In this document: piece after piece, positions 1-10,460 of the stretch | How the letters are laid out: every line of letters starts with the position of its first letter | How positions within the stretch are numbered: the stretch's first letter is position 1 | NCBI GenBank assembly: GCA_025062155.1 | Contig: JANXAM010000016.1 | Coordinates: 1 to 39,345, forward strand | Direction of reading: 5' to 3' | DNA: 39,345 bases | Source: Gloeomargarita sp. SKYB120 | Lineage (GTDB): Bacteria; Cyanobacteriota; Cyanobacteriia; Gloeomargaritales; Gloeomargaritaceae | The notes under the pieces: generated by a model | Told to the model about the DNA's origin: nothing | The model's database searches: none | What the model saw: only the letters and a program-made list of their open reading frames with translations | Made by a program: the position numbers and the translations under genes

Positions 1-542
<542 letters not shown>

Positions 543-567
543 CCCACCCATTTGCGGAGGTTTGACC

Positions 568-3500
568 ATGAACCAACCTGCACCCCGTCCCCTTTTCCGA
601 AACAAGGTTATCGGCAAGAACCAGTTGAAGGAACTCATCGGCTGGGCCTACAGTCGCTACGGCACCGCTCGCACAGCCATTATGGCCGACGCCATCAAAG
701 AGATGGGGTTCCGCTACGCCACCCAAGCAGGCGTGTCCATCAGCATTGACGACCTGCGGGTGCCCCCGACCAAACAGGCGCTCCTGCAACAGGCGGAAGA
801 AACCATCCAACAGACCAAGGAACGCTACGACCGGGGTGAAATTACCAAGGTGGAGCAATTCCAAAAGGTGATTGACACCTGGAACGCCACCACCGAGACC
901 CTGAAAGACGACATGATGCGCCATTTTGAGGAAACCGACCCCCTGAACTCCGTGTATATGATGGCGACGTCGGGGGCGCGGGGGAACGTCTCACAGGTCC
1001 GCCAGTTGGTGGGGATGCGCGGGCTAATGGCCGACCCCAACGGGGAAATCATCGAGCAGCCCATCAAGGCTAATTTCCGCGAGGGGCTGACCGTCACGGA
1101 CTACATCATCTCGTCCTACGGCGCCCGCAAGGGGTTGGTGGATACAGCCCTGCGCACAGCCGACTCCGGTTACCTGACGCGGCGCTTGGTGGATGTGGCC
1201 CAGGACTTGATCATTCGAGAAGTGGACTGCGGCACAGAGCGGGGCATCTGGCTGCGGACGCTCGAAGCGGGCGAAAAGCAAATCCCCCTGCAAGAACGGT
1301 TGCTAGGACGGGTGGCGGCGCGGGATGTTGTCCATCCCCAAACCGGGGAAGTGCTGGTGGCCCGCAACCAGGACATCAATGCGGAACTGGCGGAAACAAT
1401 TGTCAAGGCGGGGATTACCGAAGTGATGGTGCGCTCTCCCTTGACCTGCGAGGCCAGCCATTCCATCTGCCAGAAATGCTACGGTTGGAGCCTGGCCCAC
1501 GGGCGCATGGTGGACCTCGGGGAAGCCATCGGCATTATTGCTGCCCAATCCATCGGCGAGCCGGGGACGCAATTGACCATGCGCACCTTCCACACCGGTG
1601 GGGTGTTTACGGGGGATGTGGCCGAAGTGGTGAAAGCGCCGGTGGCTGGGCGAGTGGAGTTGCCCCCGGATATCCCTGCGCGTCCCTACCGCACCCGCCA
1701 CGGGGATGACGCCCTGCTACTAGAAGGGGATGTGACGGTGAAGGTGGTGGGCGACACCGAAACCCGCGAAATGTCCCTAGCCAAGGGCACCATTTTGCTG
1801 GCGTCGCCGGGAACCACAGTAAAAGCGGGGCAAGCCCTAGCGGAAAAACCCACCACCAGCCGGACGCGCCGCACCACGGAAAAGGCAACCAAGGACGTGT
1901 CCGCCGACATTCCCGGCGAAATCTACTGCGCAGACCTGCAAACGGAAGACAAGCAGGACCGGCAAGGCGGTGACGGGGCCACCATCCGCATGGTGCAACG
2001 CTCGGGTTTGATCTGGGTATTGGCGGGAGAGGTCTATAACTTGCCGCCCGGCGCGCAACCGGCAGTCCAATCGGGCCAAGCCGTCGAGGCCGAAACCGTG
2101 TTGTCCCAGATGGACCTCGTGAGTGAGCACGGCGGGCTGGTGCGATTGAATCCAGGGGAAAACCACCGGGGCAGTCGCGAAATCAAAATTATTACGGCAT
2201 CAGTGTTGCTCGACCAGGCCAAGGTGGTCAAGGAGACCAAGCAGGGCAGTGAACACTATGTCTTGGAAACCCGCACCGGTCAGCGGTTTGCCTTGAAGGT
2301 CAGCCCAGGGAGCAAGGTGGCCAATGCGGCGGTGGTGGCGGAGCTAGAGGACAACCGCTATCGCACCCAGACTGGCGGGTTGGTCCGTTACAGCGCGGGT
2401 CTGGAAACCGTGCGGCGTGGGCGGGCCAAGCAGGGCTATGAAGTCGTCCGCGGCGGCACGCTCCTGTGGATTCCTGAGGAGACCCACGAGGTCAACAAAG
2501 ATAGTTCCCTATTGATGGTGCAGCCTGGCGAGTATGTGGAAGGGGGCACCGAAGTAGTCAAGGACATTTTCTGCCACAACGCCGGTGTGGTGGAAGTCGT
2601 GGAGAAAAACGACATCCTGCGGGAAGTGATCATCAAACCAGGGCAAGTGTTTTTGGTGGACGACCCCAACCTAGCGGTCCAGCGGGACAAGACCTTTGCC
2701 TATCCCGGCGAAACCGTGCTGCCCGGCTTGACGGTCAACGAGCTGACTTATCTGGAGTACGTAGAAAATACGCCGCAAGGACCGGTATTGCTGTTGCGCC
2801 CGGTGATCGAGTACACCATTCCTGACAAGCCGCCGGTGCCGAGTCAAGAGGCCACCCACGACGCTGGTACGGGGATTCGGCTGCGGGCGGTGCAACGGCT
2901 GAGTTACAAAGACGGGGAGCGGGTCAAGTCCAAAGACGGGGTGGAGCTGTTACGCACCCAGTTGGTGTTGGAAATTGGGGAAAATGCGCCCCAATTAGCC
3001 GCGGATATTGAATTTGTGCCCGACAGCCAGGACCCCTCCATCAACCGGTTGCAGTTGGTCATTTTGGAAACGTTGGTGGTGCGCGCCGATGAGGAGGCCG
3101 ACCAATTGCAAGGCCGCATGTACACCCAAATCCTGGTGCAGGATGGGCAAATGATCCAGCCAGGGACAGCGGTGGCCCGGACCGTCATGCTGAGCCGCAC
3201 CGCCGGGTATGTGGGACGCATCGTTCAGGAAAGCGGTTCCACCCGCAAGCTGGTGGTGGTGACGGCGGACGATCAGTTCCACGTGCCCCTGAACGGTCAG
3301 GCACCGACGGTGCAGGTTGGTCAGATGGTGCGAGCGGGCGATGAGCTAGCGCCGGGGGTAACCACGCCGGAATCGGGGCAGGTGTTGAGTATCGAAAAAG
3401 ACCAGGTGAAGTTGCGGTTGGCGCGGCCCTATCTGGTGTCGGCAGGGGCAACCATGCACGTGGGGCATGGCGATTTGGTGCAGCGTAACGAACGCTTGTT

Positions 3501-4398
3501 CACACTGGTGTTTGAGCGGGTCAAAAGCAGCGATATCATCCAGGGGCTGCCGCGGATTGAGGAGTTGCTGGAGGCCCGCAAACCGAAGGACGCCTGTCAC
3601 TTGGCGCGGCGTCCAGGGGTGGTGTCCGTCACCCGCAACGAGGACGAAACCTTCACCTTGAAGTTAACGGCCCAGGACGGCGGCATCACGGAAATTCGCA
3701 CAGAGCCTGGGCAAAACCTGCTGGTCAGCGACGGGGAAGCAGTCGAAGCTGGACAGCCCTTGACCGATGGGCCAGTGGACCCCCACGACCTGCTGGAGTT
3801 GTTCTACGAACTTTATCGGGAGACGGAATCCCCCTACGAAGCCTGTCGCCGCAGCTTGGAAAAGGTGCAAACCTACCTGGTCAACGAAGTCCAGGGGGTG
3901 TACCGCAACCAGGGGATTGAGATTGCCGACAAGCACATTGAGATCATCGTACGCCAGATGACCTCCAAGGTGGTCATCGAAGATGGCGGCGATACCATGC
4001 GCTTGCCCGGCGAGATGATGACCCTGCGCGAGATCGAAAGCCTGAACAACACTGTTCCTGGCGCGCCGGCCCAATACCGTCCCAAGCTCATGGGCATCAC
4101 CAAGGCGGCCCTGAACACCGACAGCTTCATCTCGGCGGCCAGCTTCCAAGAGACCACCAAAGTCTTGACGGAGGCGGCCATTGAGGGGCGGGTGGACTAC
4201 CTGCGGGGCCTAAAGGAAAACGTGATCATCGGGCGGTTGATCCCTGCTGGGACTGGCTTTTTTGCCGAGACCGCTAGCGCTTACCGTCCCCGTTCCGTGG
4301 AGTTGCCCGATACGGAAGACGAGGCGCGAGTACTCAAGGAGGACATGGTGGACGATTTCACGGACCCCCGCCAGGTGCTGATCGAGGACGACGAGTAG
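568..4398 (+). CDS. rpoC2: RNA polymerase beta-prime C-terminal part (RpoC2)
   Basis: This is the C-terminal half of beta-prime, which forms the jaw, the trigger loop and the large cyanobacterial insertion. The start is taken as ATG 568 because GCGGAGG lies 7 bases upstream; a TTG two codons earlier is too close to it. The protein is about 1276 residues, normal for the family. The zinc site is visible as a Cys near residue 221 and a C-x6-C-x2-C cluster near 294-304. The trigger-loop stretch [20 protein letters not shown] lies near residues 320-340. Between about 350 and 1000 is the long repeat-like SI3 insertion of sandwich-barrel motifs, and conserved polymerase sequence ([17 protein letters not shown]) resumes after it. 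No disruption is seen. The next gene starts 1 base after the stop. Confidence 0.98.
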   Translation: MNQPAPRPLFRNKVIGKNQLKELIGWAYSRYGTARTAIMADAIKEMGFRYATQAGVSISIDDLRVPPTKQALLQQAEETIQQTKERYDRGEITKVEQFQKVIDTWNATTETLKDDMMRHFEETDPLNSVYMMATSGARGNVSQVRQLVGMRGLMADPNGEIIEQPIKANFREGLTVTDYIISSYGARKGLVDTALRTADSGYLTRRLVDVAQDLIIREVDCGTERGIWLRTLEAGEKQIPLQERLLGRVAARDVVHPQTGEVLVARNQDINAELAETIVKAGITEVMVRSPLTCEASHSICQKCYGWSLAHGRMVDLGEAIGIIAAQSIGEPGTQLTMRTFHTGGVFTGDVAEVVKAPVAGRVELPPDIPARPYRTRHGDDALLLEGDVTVKVVGDTETREMSLAKGTILLASPGTTVKAGQALAEKPTTSRTRRTTEKATKDVSADIPGEIYCADLQTEDKQDRQGGDGATIRMVQRSGLIWVLAGEVYNLPPGAQPAVQSGQAVEAETVLSQMDLVSEHGGLVRLNPGENHRGSREIKIITASVLLDQAKVVKETKQGSEHYVLETRTGQRFALKVSPGSKVANAAVVAELEDNRYRTQTGGLVRYSAGLETVRRGRAKQGYEVVRGGTLLWIPEETHEVNKDSSLLMVQPGEYVEGGTEVVKDIFCHNAGVVEVVEKNDILREVIIKPGQVFLVDDPNLAVQRDKTFAYPGETVLPGLTVNELTYLEYVENTPQGPVLLLRPVIEYTIPDKPPVPSQEATHDAGTGIRLRAVQRLSYKDGERVKSKDGVELLRTQLVLEIGENAPQLAADIEFVPDSQDPSINRLQLVILETLVVRADEEADQLQGRMYTQILVQDGQMIQPGTAVARTVMLSRTAGYVGRIVQESGSTRKLVVVTADDQFHVPLNGQAPTVQVGQMVRAGDELAPGVTTPESGQVLSIEKDQVKLRLARPYLVSAGATMHVGHGDLVQRNERLFTLVFERVKSSDIIQGLPRIEELLEARKPKDACHLARRPGVVSVTRNEDETFTLKLTAQDGGITEIRTEPGQNLLVSDGEAVEAGQPLTDGPVDPHDLLELFYELYRETESPYEACRRSLEKVQTYLVNEVQGVYRNQGIEIADKHIEIIVRQMTSKVVIEDGGDTMRLPGEMMTLREIESLNNTVPGAPAQYRPKLMGITKAALNTDSFISAASFQETTKVLTEAAIEGRVDYLRGLKENVIIGRLIPAGTGFFAETASAYRPRSVELPDTEDEARVLKEDMVDDFTDPRQVLIEDDE

Positions 4399-4399
4399 C

Positions 4400-5383
4400 T
4401 TGGCGCAGGTCTTTGTCACCGGAGCGACGGGGTTTATCGGGGCCAATCTGGTACGCCTGCTGCTGGCGCAGGGGCATCGGGTACGGGCGCTGGTGCGGCC
4501 CCAGAGTGCTTTGACCAACCTGGAGGGCTTGCCGGTGGAACTGGTCACTGGGGACTTGTTCAGCCCGGCCTTGCCCGATTATCTCCGGGGGTGTGATGGG
4601 GTATTCCACGTAGCGGCTCACTACTCCCTGTGGCGACGGGATAAAGACCTGCTCTATCGGGTGAATGTGCTGGGCACCCGGAATGTGCTAGCGGCGGCTC
4701 GCCAAGCTCAGGTGCCCCGCGTGGTCTATACCAGTTCGGTGGCGGCCATTGGCGTGGGGAAGCGGGGCCAAGTCGTGGACGAAACGCACCAGAGTCCGGT
4801 CGAACAGTTGGTTGGTCACTACAAAAAGTCCAAGTACTGGGCGGAGCAGGAAGCCAGGCAAGCGGCGGCGCAGGGGCAAGACGTGGTGATTGTGAATCCC
4901 ACGACCCCCATCGGCCCCTGGGACTGCAAACCGACCCCTACGGGCGAGATCATCCTGCGGTTTTTGCGTCGCCAAATGCCTGTTTATGTCAATACCGGCT
5001 TGAACTTTATTCCAGTGCAGGACGTCGCCTGGGGGCATGTGTTGGCCTGGCAAAAAGGGCAAACCGGTCGTCGCTACATCCTAGGGCACACGAATCTTTC
5101 GCTGCGGGCATTTCTCGAGCGACTGGCTCACATAACCGGCCTACCTGCTCCCCGGTGGGCGATCCCAGTGGCCATTCCCCTGGCGGCGGCTTGGGTGGAT
5201 GAAATGGCGCTCAGTCGTTTGGGGAAAACGCCCAGCTTGGCGTTCGATAGCGTGCGCATGGCCCAGCAGACCATGTATTACAACTCGCAGCGAGCGATTC
5301 AGGAATTGGGTTTACCCCAGACGGACTTGGATCAGGCCATCCGGGACGCGGTAGAGTGGTTTCGGCAACACGGAATGGTTTGA
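4400..5383 (+). CDS. hpnA: HpnA-like NAD-dependent sugar epimerase/dehydratase
   Basis: This is an extended short-chain dehydrogenase/reductase of 327 residues. It has the Rossmann GATGFIG motif near residue 8 and a catalytic YxxxK (YKKSK) near residue 142. Segments such as VNPTTPIGPWD, KPTPTGEII and YILGHTNLSL match my memory of the hopanoid-associated epimerase family HpnA. HpnA substrates are not firmly established, and no other hopanoid gene is in view, so the role in hopanoid side-chain modification is inference from family. Translation apparently starts at TTG 4400, one base after the rpoC2 stop, which suggests coupling. murG follows after a single base. Confidence 0.85.
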   Translation: MAQVFVTGATGFIGANLVRLLLAQGHRVRALVRPQSALTNLEGLPVELVTGDLFSPALPDYLRGCDGVFHVAAHYSLWRRDKDLLYRVNVLGTRNVLAAARQAQVPRVVYTSSVAAIGVGKRGQVVDETHQSPVEQLVGHYKKSKYWAEQEARQAAAQGQDVVIVNPTTPIGPWDCKPTPTGEIILRFLRRQMPVYVNTGLNFIPVQDVAWGHVLAWQKGQTGRRYILGHTNLSLRAFLERLAHITGLPAPRWAIPVAIPLAAAWVDEMALSRLGKTPSLAFDSVRMAQQTMYYNSQRAIQELGLPQTDLDQAIRDAVEWFRQHGMV

Positions 5384-5384
5384 C

Positions 5385-6440
5385 ATGCCCAAGTTGCTGA
5401 TTGCCGCCAGCGGTACTGGGGGGCATATTTTTCCCGCCATGGCTGTCGCTCAAGCGCTCCCTAGCGATTGGCGCGTGGAATGGTTGGGAGTGCCGAACCG
5501 CCTGGAAAACGAGCTAGTGCCGGGTCGCTATCCCCTGCATCGCGTGCGGTTGTCGGGTTGGCCCCGTGGGTTCCAGTGGCGCACGGTGCGGGTGCTTGGG
5601 GAGTTGCTCTGGGCTACGTGGCACGTCCGGCGGTTGTTGCAAAGTGGCGGCTTCGACCAGGTGTTTACCACGGGGGGATACATCGCTGCTCCAGCCATTG
5701 TGGCGGCCCGCTCCCTGGGAATTCCGGTGGTGTTGCACGAGTCGAACGCACTGCCGGGCAAAGTCACTCGCTGGCTGGGGCGCTGGTGTGCAGTCGTCGC
5801 TCTAGGGTTTGCGCCGGCGCAAGCCTATCTTCCCCATTGCCGCACGGTAGTGGTGGGCACACCGGCTAGACCGGATTTTGTCACCGCATCGCCTGCTGGA
5901 GTCGCTCCTGTCCCCCCTGATGCGTTGGTGTTGCTAATTACCGGTGGGAGCCAGGGCGCTGTGAGTCTGAACCAGGTGGTGCGGGCCTGTGTACCGGCGT
6001 GGCTGGAACAGGGCTGGTGGGTGGTGCATCAAACCGGTGACCAGGACTCTGACCAGGGCCAGATTCAGCATCCCCACTACATCGAACGGGCGTTTTTCCC
6101 CGATATGGCGGCTTGGATGACGCGTGCGCAGTTGGTTATTGCACGGGCTGGCGCGGGGACGCTCACAGAATTGGCGCTCCTGGGCAAACCGGCGATTTTG
6201 GTTCCTTACCCTTGGGCTGCCGATGACCACCAGCGCCACAACGCCGAGATTTTTGCCCAGCAGGGAGCGGCCATCGTCATCCCACAAGCCAAACTCACGC
6301 CGGCGGTTTTGATGGACACGGTGGCGCAATTGACATCGCAACCGGAGCGCTTGGCGTACATGGCGGCCCAAATGCGGTGTTTAGCTGTGCCGGATAGCGC
6401 CCAGCGCGTGGTGCAAGTACTCCAAGCGTTGCTAGCTTAG
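5385..6440 (+). CDS. murG: MurG, lipid II-forming N-acetylglucosaminyltransferase
   Basis: MurG transfers GlcNAc from UDP-GlcNAc to lipid I on the cytoplasmic face of the membrane, giving lipid II for peptidoglycan. The 351-residue protein has the N-terminal glycine-rich loop SGTGGHIFPA, the second loop TGGYIAAPAI near residue 95, HESNALPGK near 123, the ITGGSQGA loop at the start of the C-terminal domain near 190, and the UDP-GlcNAc-binding stretch ARAGAGTLTELALLGKPAIL near 250. Length is normal. ATG 5385 follows the hpnA stop by one base. The 3' end overlaps the convergent dnaX by 4 bases, the two stops sharing TTAG. Four genes from rpoC1 to murG look like one transcript. Confidence 0.97.
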   Translation: MPKLLIAASGTGGHIFPAMAVAQALPSDWRVEWLGVPNRLENELVPGRYPLHRVRLSGWPRGFQWRTVRVLGELLWATWHVRRLLQSGGFDQVFTTGGYIAAPAIVAARSLGIPVVLHESNALPGKVTRWLGRWCAVVALGFAPAQAYLPHCRTVVVGTPARPDFVTASPAGVAPVPPDALVLLITGGSQGAVSLNQVVRACVPAWLEQGWWVVHQTGDQDSDQGQIQHPHYIERAFFPDMAAWMTRAQLVIARAGAGTLTELALLGKPAILVPYPWAADDHQRHNAEIFAQQGAAIVIPQAKLTPAVLMDTVAQLTSQPERLAYMAAQMRCLAVPDSAQRVVQVLQALLA

Positions 6441-8152
6441 AAATCGTCGTCGGTTTCCGAAGGGGTGGGGTCTATGACTTCCCCGTTGAAAAAGTCCGCT
6501 AACCGCTGGGCGGCCACCCGTACTTGGTCGGTGGGGATGGCCATCGGCGGGCTGGGCTGTGGTGGAGATGCAGGCTCAGCCGCTGGCGGGGGTTGGGATT
6601 CCTTCGCAGGGGTCACGGCTATGGCGGGCGGTTTCGGGGGGGGAGTCACCAATTTCACCGCAACCGGTTTGTGTAACACCCGTTTGAAGGCTGCCTGCAA
6701 GTCCTTGACTTTCCCTTCGGCGATTTTGAGCAAGGGTTCGGGATGAACGGCCACTTGCGCCTGGGTGTCGTTGAGTGCCACTAGCTGCCCGTTTTGTTCA
6801 AACAAGGCCCGCGTTGCTTTGAGACGAATTTCGGCCACCACCTGCGACCACAGGGCGGCGAGATCAACTGTCTCTCCAGAAGCAGGTGGCACTTGCGTCG
6901 GGGGGGGAGTCTCTCTCTCCCTGGCAATGACTGGTTCGGAAGGCGGTTCTTGGGGGGCAGGGGCAACTGGTTCCGGCGCAGAACTCGGTGTCCTATCACC
7001 AGGAGAGGTCGGTCGTGCGACGCGTGGATGCAAGGGAACGACTTTGGGAGACTCTGCCTGGCCTTGAGCTTGCTGCCACCACCCTAGCAGAATGACTTCC
7101 AGCCAGAGATGGGGTTGCGTCGTTTGCCGGAGTTGGGGTTCGCTTTGCCGGAGATACTCTTGCGCCTGTAGGAGTGCGTTCACTCCCACCCGTTGTCCCC
7201 AGTCGCGCAGTGCTTGCCAGGTGTCGGTCATCAGGTTGGTCAACTGGGGTTGCTCCGGTGCGGCGCAGGCAATTAACGCATCCCGCACAAATCCCACTAA
7301 CTGCTGGTACAGGGGCAACGGTTCCCACCCCCTTTCAATCAAGGCCCGTCCCCGTTCCAGCACGGTTACCAGTGATTCCTGATAGACGGCCTGCACCAGG
7401 TCGAACAACTCCCGCTCCGGCACCCGTCCGGCCAACTGCCACACCTGTTCAGGGTGAATTGGCTGCGGCAACAAGCTCAACTGATCCAACAGGCTTTCGG
7501 CGTCCCGCATCCCCCCTTGGGCCAGTTGCGTCACCACCAGCAGCGCTTCAGGCGTAATGTCAATTCCTTCCAGGTGGGCAATCTGCTGCAAATGGGCTTG
7601 CATCACTGCGGGGGGAATCCGCCGGAAATCGAACCGTTGACAGCGGGAAATAATGGTGGCCGGTACGCGCTGAGGGTCGGTTGTGGCCAGGACAAACACC
7701 ACCCGTTCCGGGGGTTCTTCCAGCGTTTTCAACAGGGCATTGAACGCCGCCCCCGACAGCATGTGGCACTCGTCAATGATGAACACCTTGTACCGCGCCT
7801 GAACAGGAGCCAATTGCGCCCGTTCAATCATCTCCCGCACATTGTCCACGCCGGTGTGGCTAGCGGCGTCAATCTCGATGATGTCCAGCGCATTCCCCTG
7901 GCTAATGGCTTGGCACAGGACGCACACGCCACAGGGTTCCGGCGTCGGGACCTCACTGCTGAGGCAATTGAGGGCCTTGGCAAGAATGCGAGCCGATGAC
8001 GTTTTCCCCGTCCCCCGCGGCCCCGTAAACAAATAGGCCGGCGCAATCCGACCCGTGCGAATCGCGTTCGTCAGCGTGGTGCGAATCACATCCTGGCCCA
8101 CCAGTTGCCCAAAGGTCTGGGGGCGATATTTGTGGTGCAGGGGAATATACAC
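6437..8152 (-). CDS. dnaX: DNA polymerase III subunits gamma/tau
   Basis: This is the AAA+ motor subunit of the clamp loader. The 571-residue protein has the cyanobacterial N-terminus LHHKYRPQTF, a Walker A GPRGTGKTS near residue 45, a four-cysteine zinc module (first Cys near 63, then CGVCVLC near 74-80), a Walker B IIDECHML near 125 and the sensor/arginine-finger stretch ISRCQRF near 165. The C-terminal third is proline-rich and then resembles a tau-like domain. The start is GTG 8152; an in-frame TAA lies two codons upstream, so no earlier start exists. No intein interrupts the ATPase domain, although dnaX inteins are common in cyanobacteria. I did not find a convincing A-rich slippery site for making a short gamma form. 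Confidence 0.96.
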   Translation of the reverse strand: MYIPLHHKYRPQTFGQLVGQDVIRTTLTNAIRTGRIAPAYLFTGPRGTGKTSSARILAKALNCLSSEVPTPEPCGVCVLCQAISQGNALDIIEIDAASHTGVDNVREMIERAQLAPVQARYKVFIIDECHMLSGAAFNALLKTLEEPPERVVFVLATTDPQRVPATIISRCQRFDFRRIPPAVMQAHLQQIAHLEGIDITPEALLVVTQLAQGGMRDAESLLDQLSLLPQPIHPEQVWQLAGRVPERELFDLVQAVYQESLVTVLERGRALIERGWEPLPLYQQLVGFVRDALIACAAPEQPQLTNLMTDTWQALRDWGQRVGVNALLQAQEYLRQSEPQLRQTTQPHLWLEVILLGWWQQAQGQAESPKVVPLHPRVARPTSPGDRTPSSAPEPVAPAPQEPPSEPVIARERETPPPTQVPPASGETVDLAALWSQVVAEIRLKATRALFEQNGQLVALNDTQAQVAVHPEPLLKIAEGKVKDLQAAFKRVLHKPVAVKLVTPPPKPPAIAVTPAKESQPPPAAEPASPPQPSPPMAIPTDQVRVAAQRLADFFNGEVIDPTPSETDDDF

Positions 8153-8189
8153 AGCCAGTTAGGAGCCGACCCGTCTTTACTCCAGTATC

Positions 8190-9134
8190 TCAAGGCCGGG
8201 ATTCTACTGACACTGGCACAGGTACCGGTGCAGGTTCCGCTACAGGCGCTGGCTGTGCAGGTTGCAAACGATGCCGCTGGTTAATCACCGTGATACTCAC
8301 CAGGGTCAGCAGCACCCCCGCCCACTGCCAGGCCGTCAGGCTCTCTCCTAGGAACCAGGCGCCAAAGGTCAAGGCAAACACCGGCGTCAAAAACGTCAGC
8401 GCACTCAGGCTCGTGAGGTTTCCTTTGGCCGCCAGATAGAAAAACAACCCATAGGATGCCGCACTGCCCAATACTGTTGTATATGCCAGTCCCAACCAAT
8501 CCCACTGGCTCAAATGCTGCCACACTGGCCCTTCCTGCACCACCGACAGCGCCAGCAGCGGTACGCCCCCTAGCACCATATGCCAACCCGTCGCCACCAA
8601 GGGGTCAGCCCAGCGGCTCAACCAGCGCATCATCACCGTGCCCACCGCCATCGCCAGCGCCGCCAGCAGCATCCACCACTCCCCGTGTCCCCACAGGTTA
8701 AACCCATGCAGCCATTCTTCCGGCGATAGGGCAATCATGCCAATCCCGGTGATCCCCAGCGCCAAGCCGAGCCAGCCCCACAGCCCAATCACTTCCCCAT
8801 ACAACCACCAGGCCAGCAATGCTACCGCCAACGGCTGGGAGTCAATCATCACAGAGCCAAGGCCCGCTTGGGTGCGCGTCAGACCCGTCACCAAAAACCC
8901 TTGAAACAACGTGCCATCCACCAGGGCAAACAGTAAGATGCCCAGCCACGCCCGCCAGGTACGGGGTTGTGGCCGACCCAATGCCAGCGCTGCCGCCAAC
9001 ACCAACAAACCTGCCGGAATCAGCCGAAATGCTCCGACAAACCAGGGTCCCGTCGCCGGCAAGACCGCCTTCATCACGATCATTGCCGTGCCCCAGAAGA
9101 AAAATGGACTAATTAGCCCTAAGAAACGCAGCAT
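8190..9134 (-). CDS. DMT superfamily (EamA) permease
   Basis: This is a 314-residue hydrophobic protein with about ten predicted membrane helices in two five-helix repeats, the usual EamA layout. Typical features include FFFWGTAMIVMKA at the N-terminus, RLIPAGLLVL, and the second-repeat end LTPVFALTFGAWFLGESLT. EamA members export amino acids, nucleosides or other small metabolites, but the substrate cannot be read from sequence. The C-terminal 25 residues are a Pro/Ala/Val-rich tail. The start is ATG 9134, with an AGGAAA-like site about 12 bases upstream. It is divergent from the cobalt-transport operon, sharing a 250-base control region with it, and lies 37 bases upstream of dnaX on the same strand. 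Confidence 0.9.
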   Translation of the reverse strand: MLRFLGLISPFFFWGTAMIVMKAVLPATGPWFVGAFRLIPAGLLVLAAALALGRPQPRTWRAWLGILLFALVDGTLFQGFLVTGLTRTQAGLGSVMIDSQPLAVALLAWWLYGEVIGLWGWLGLALGITGIGMIALSPEEWLHGFNLWGHGEWWMLLAALAMAVGTVMMRWLSRWADPLVATGWHMVLGGVPLLALSVVQEGPVWQHLSQWDWLGLAYTTVLGSAASYGLFFYLAAKGNLTSLSALTFLTPVFALTFGAWFLGESLTAWQWAGVLLTLVSITVINQRHRLQPAQPAPVAEPAPVPVPVSVESRP

Positions 9135-9175
9135 GGCTTTAAGTCTTTTTTCCTATGGTAACGCAATGTGAATTT

Positions 9176-9205
9176 TTGCAAATAGGTTGGGGAGATGCTT
9201 TATAG
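9176..9205 (+). promoter_or_regulatory. Probable sigma70 promoter of the cobalt-transport operon
   Basis: TTGCAA at 9176-9181 is followed, after 17-18 bases, by TTTATA/TTATAG at 9199-9205. This would place the transcript start near 9212, about 23 bases before the first paired base of the riboswitch. The assignment rests on motif and spacing only. Confidence 0.5.
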
Positions 9206-9234
9206 GGGGAATGGCGGTGGTATGGTAGGGGATA

Positions 9235-9354
9235 CGTCGGTTCTGGTGGGGGCCAGCCATCAGACGCAAGGGGGAAAGTGCAGTGTGAATCTGCCGCTGT
9301 CCCGCAACTGTGATGAAGGCGCTACCGCTTTCTCAGTCAGGATGCCCGCCGACG
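9235..9354 (+). promoter_or_regulatory. Cobalamin riboswitch
   Basis: The region carries the conserved parts of the adenosylcobalamin aptamer in order: GGTTCTGGTG near 9239, GGGGGAAAGTGCAG near 9270, the core CCGCTGTCCCGCAACTGTGA near 9293-9312, and the B12 box AGTCAGGATGCCCGCC at 9335-9350. CGTCGG (9235-9240) pairs perfectly with CCGACG (9349-9354) to give closing helix P1. A second hairpin, CCCG (9345-9348) with CGGG (9353-9356), competes with P1 and uses the end of the B12 box, so it could be the ligand-free switch. The cbiM ribosome binding site is about 20 bases further on and no T-run follows, which favours translational over transcriptional control (inference). Confidence 0.93.
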
Positions 9355-9387
9355 GGATGTCACCAACAAGTCTGCGAGGTACGGACG

Positions 9388-10152
9388 ATGTTGCGCCAAT
9401 CAACAGGTTTTCGCTTAGCGCTAGGCGCTGGCCTAGGTTTGAGTCTTGCGCTCACCCACGCGCTACCAGCCCAGGCGATGCACATTGCCGAAGGATTTTT
9501 GCCGCCGGGGTGGGTGGTGTTTTGGTGGGTGGTGTTTTTGCCGTTTTTCCTGTGGGGGTTGCGTTCCTTAGGCCAAGTGACCCAACGCGCGCCCGAGACA
9601 AAATTGCTGCTGGCGTTGGCGGGGGCTTTTACGTTTGTCCTATCGGCCTTGAAAATTCCATCCGTGACCGGGAGCTGCTCGCATCCGACGGGTACGGGGT
9701 TAGGGGCGATGCTGTTTGGCCCTAGCGTCATGACGGTGTTGGGCGGGCTAGTGCTTTTGTTTCAGGCGTTACTCCTAGCGCATGGAGGACTCACCACCTT
9801 GGGCGCTAACGGATTTTCCATGGCGGTTGTAGGGCCGTGGGTGGCCTATGCCGTTTTTCATCTCCTGTGGCGAGTAACCCGACGCCAGGGAATCGCCGTA
9901 TTTGCAGCAGCAGCCTTGGCGGATTTGACGACCTATGTGGTGACGTCGGTGCAGTTGGCTTTGGCCTTCCCAGCGCCGGTGGGGGGATTCGGGGCGGCCT
10001 TTGCCAAATTCGCCACGCTGTTTGCTGTCACCCAAATTCCCCTGGCAATTAGCGAAGGACTCTTGACGGTGCTGGTGTGGAACTGGCTACAAACCTACAG
10101 TCGTACGGAGTTAACGGCATTGAACCTGGTGCGGGAAGGAGCGTCGTCGTGA
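9388..10152 (+). CDS. cbiM: Cobalt ECF transporter substrate-binding protein CbiM
   Basis: This is the membrane component that binds Co2+ in the energy-coupling-factor cobalt transporter. ATG 9388 is chosen because GAGGT lies 7 bases upstream and the riboswitch ends just before. The protein is then 254 residues. It starts with a signal-peptide-like segment ending AQA, directly before MHIAEGFLP, the usual extreme N-terminus of CbiM/NikM. Cleavage there would recreate the Met-His metal site. A second conserved His lies in SCSHPTGTG. About seven membrane helices follow. The riboswitch and the cbiN, cbiQ and cbiO neighbours support cobalt rather than nickel as substrate. The stop overlaps the cbiN start by one base (TGATG). 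Confidence 0.96.
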   Translation: MLRQSTGFRLALGAGLGLSLALTHALPAQAMHIAEGFLPPGWVVFWWVVFLPFFLWGLRSLGQVTQRAPETKLLLALAGAFTFVLSALKIPSVTGSCSHPTGTGLGAMLFGPSVMTVLGGLVLLFQALLLAHGGLTTLGANGFSMAVVGPWVAYAVFHLLWRVTRRQGIAVFAAAALADLTTYVVTSVQLALAFPAPVGGFGAAFAKFATLFAVTQIPLAISEGLLTVLVWNWLQTYSRTELTALNLVREGASS

Positions 10153-10457
10153 TGGCGAATACACCGAAAAGCGCACCCTGGTGGGGAAATGTGCTGTTGC
10201 TTGGCGGCGTGATTCTGCTGGCGCTGCTCCCGCTGCTAGTTGTCCGCGACGCCGAGTTTGAGGGGGTGGATGCCCAGGCGCCAGAAGTGGTTAAAGAACT
10301 CCAGCCGAATTACGAACCCTGGGTGCAACCGCTATTTGAACCGGCCAGCGGGGAAATCGAATCGCTGTTATTTGCGGTGCAGGCGGGGTTAGGTGCTGGG
10401 GTGATGGGCTACGTGTTGGGGCGCTACCACGGTCGAACCGACCAACGGCGTGAATAG
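10152..10457 (+). CDS. cbiN: Cobalt ECF transporter accessory protein CbiN
   Basis: This is a small two-helix membrane protein of 101 residues that helps CbiM capture cobalt. It has an N-terminal helix near residues 12-32, an outside loop with GVDAQAPEVVKELQPNYEPW, then the highly typical PASGEIESLLFAVQAGLGAG leading into the second helix. ATG 10152 overlaps the cbiM stop, so translation is probably coupled. An in-frame ATG further upstream lies inside cbiM and was rejected. The charged C-terminus follows the second helix directly. cbiQ begins 3 bases after the stop. Confidence 0.95.
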   Translation: MANTPKSAPWWGNVLLLGGVILLALLPLLVVRDAEFEGVDAQAPEVVKELQPNYEPWVQPLFEPASGEIESLLFAVQAGLGAGVMGYVLGRYHGRTDQRRE

Positions 10458-10460
10458 ACC

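Noticed and set aside
3664-4149. A 161-codon minus-strand frame within rpoC2
   Set aside because: Shadow of the conserved RpoC2 C-terminal region; no start signal or family resemblance.
7454-7999. A 181-codon plus-strand frame inside dnaX
   Set aside because: It lies antisense to the conserved AAA+ domain of dnaX, and the product is low-similarity His/Gln/Arg-rich sequence.
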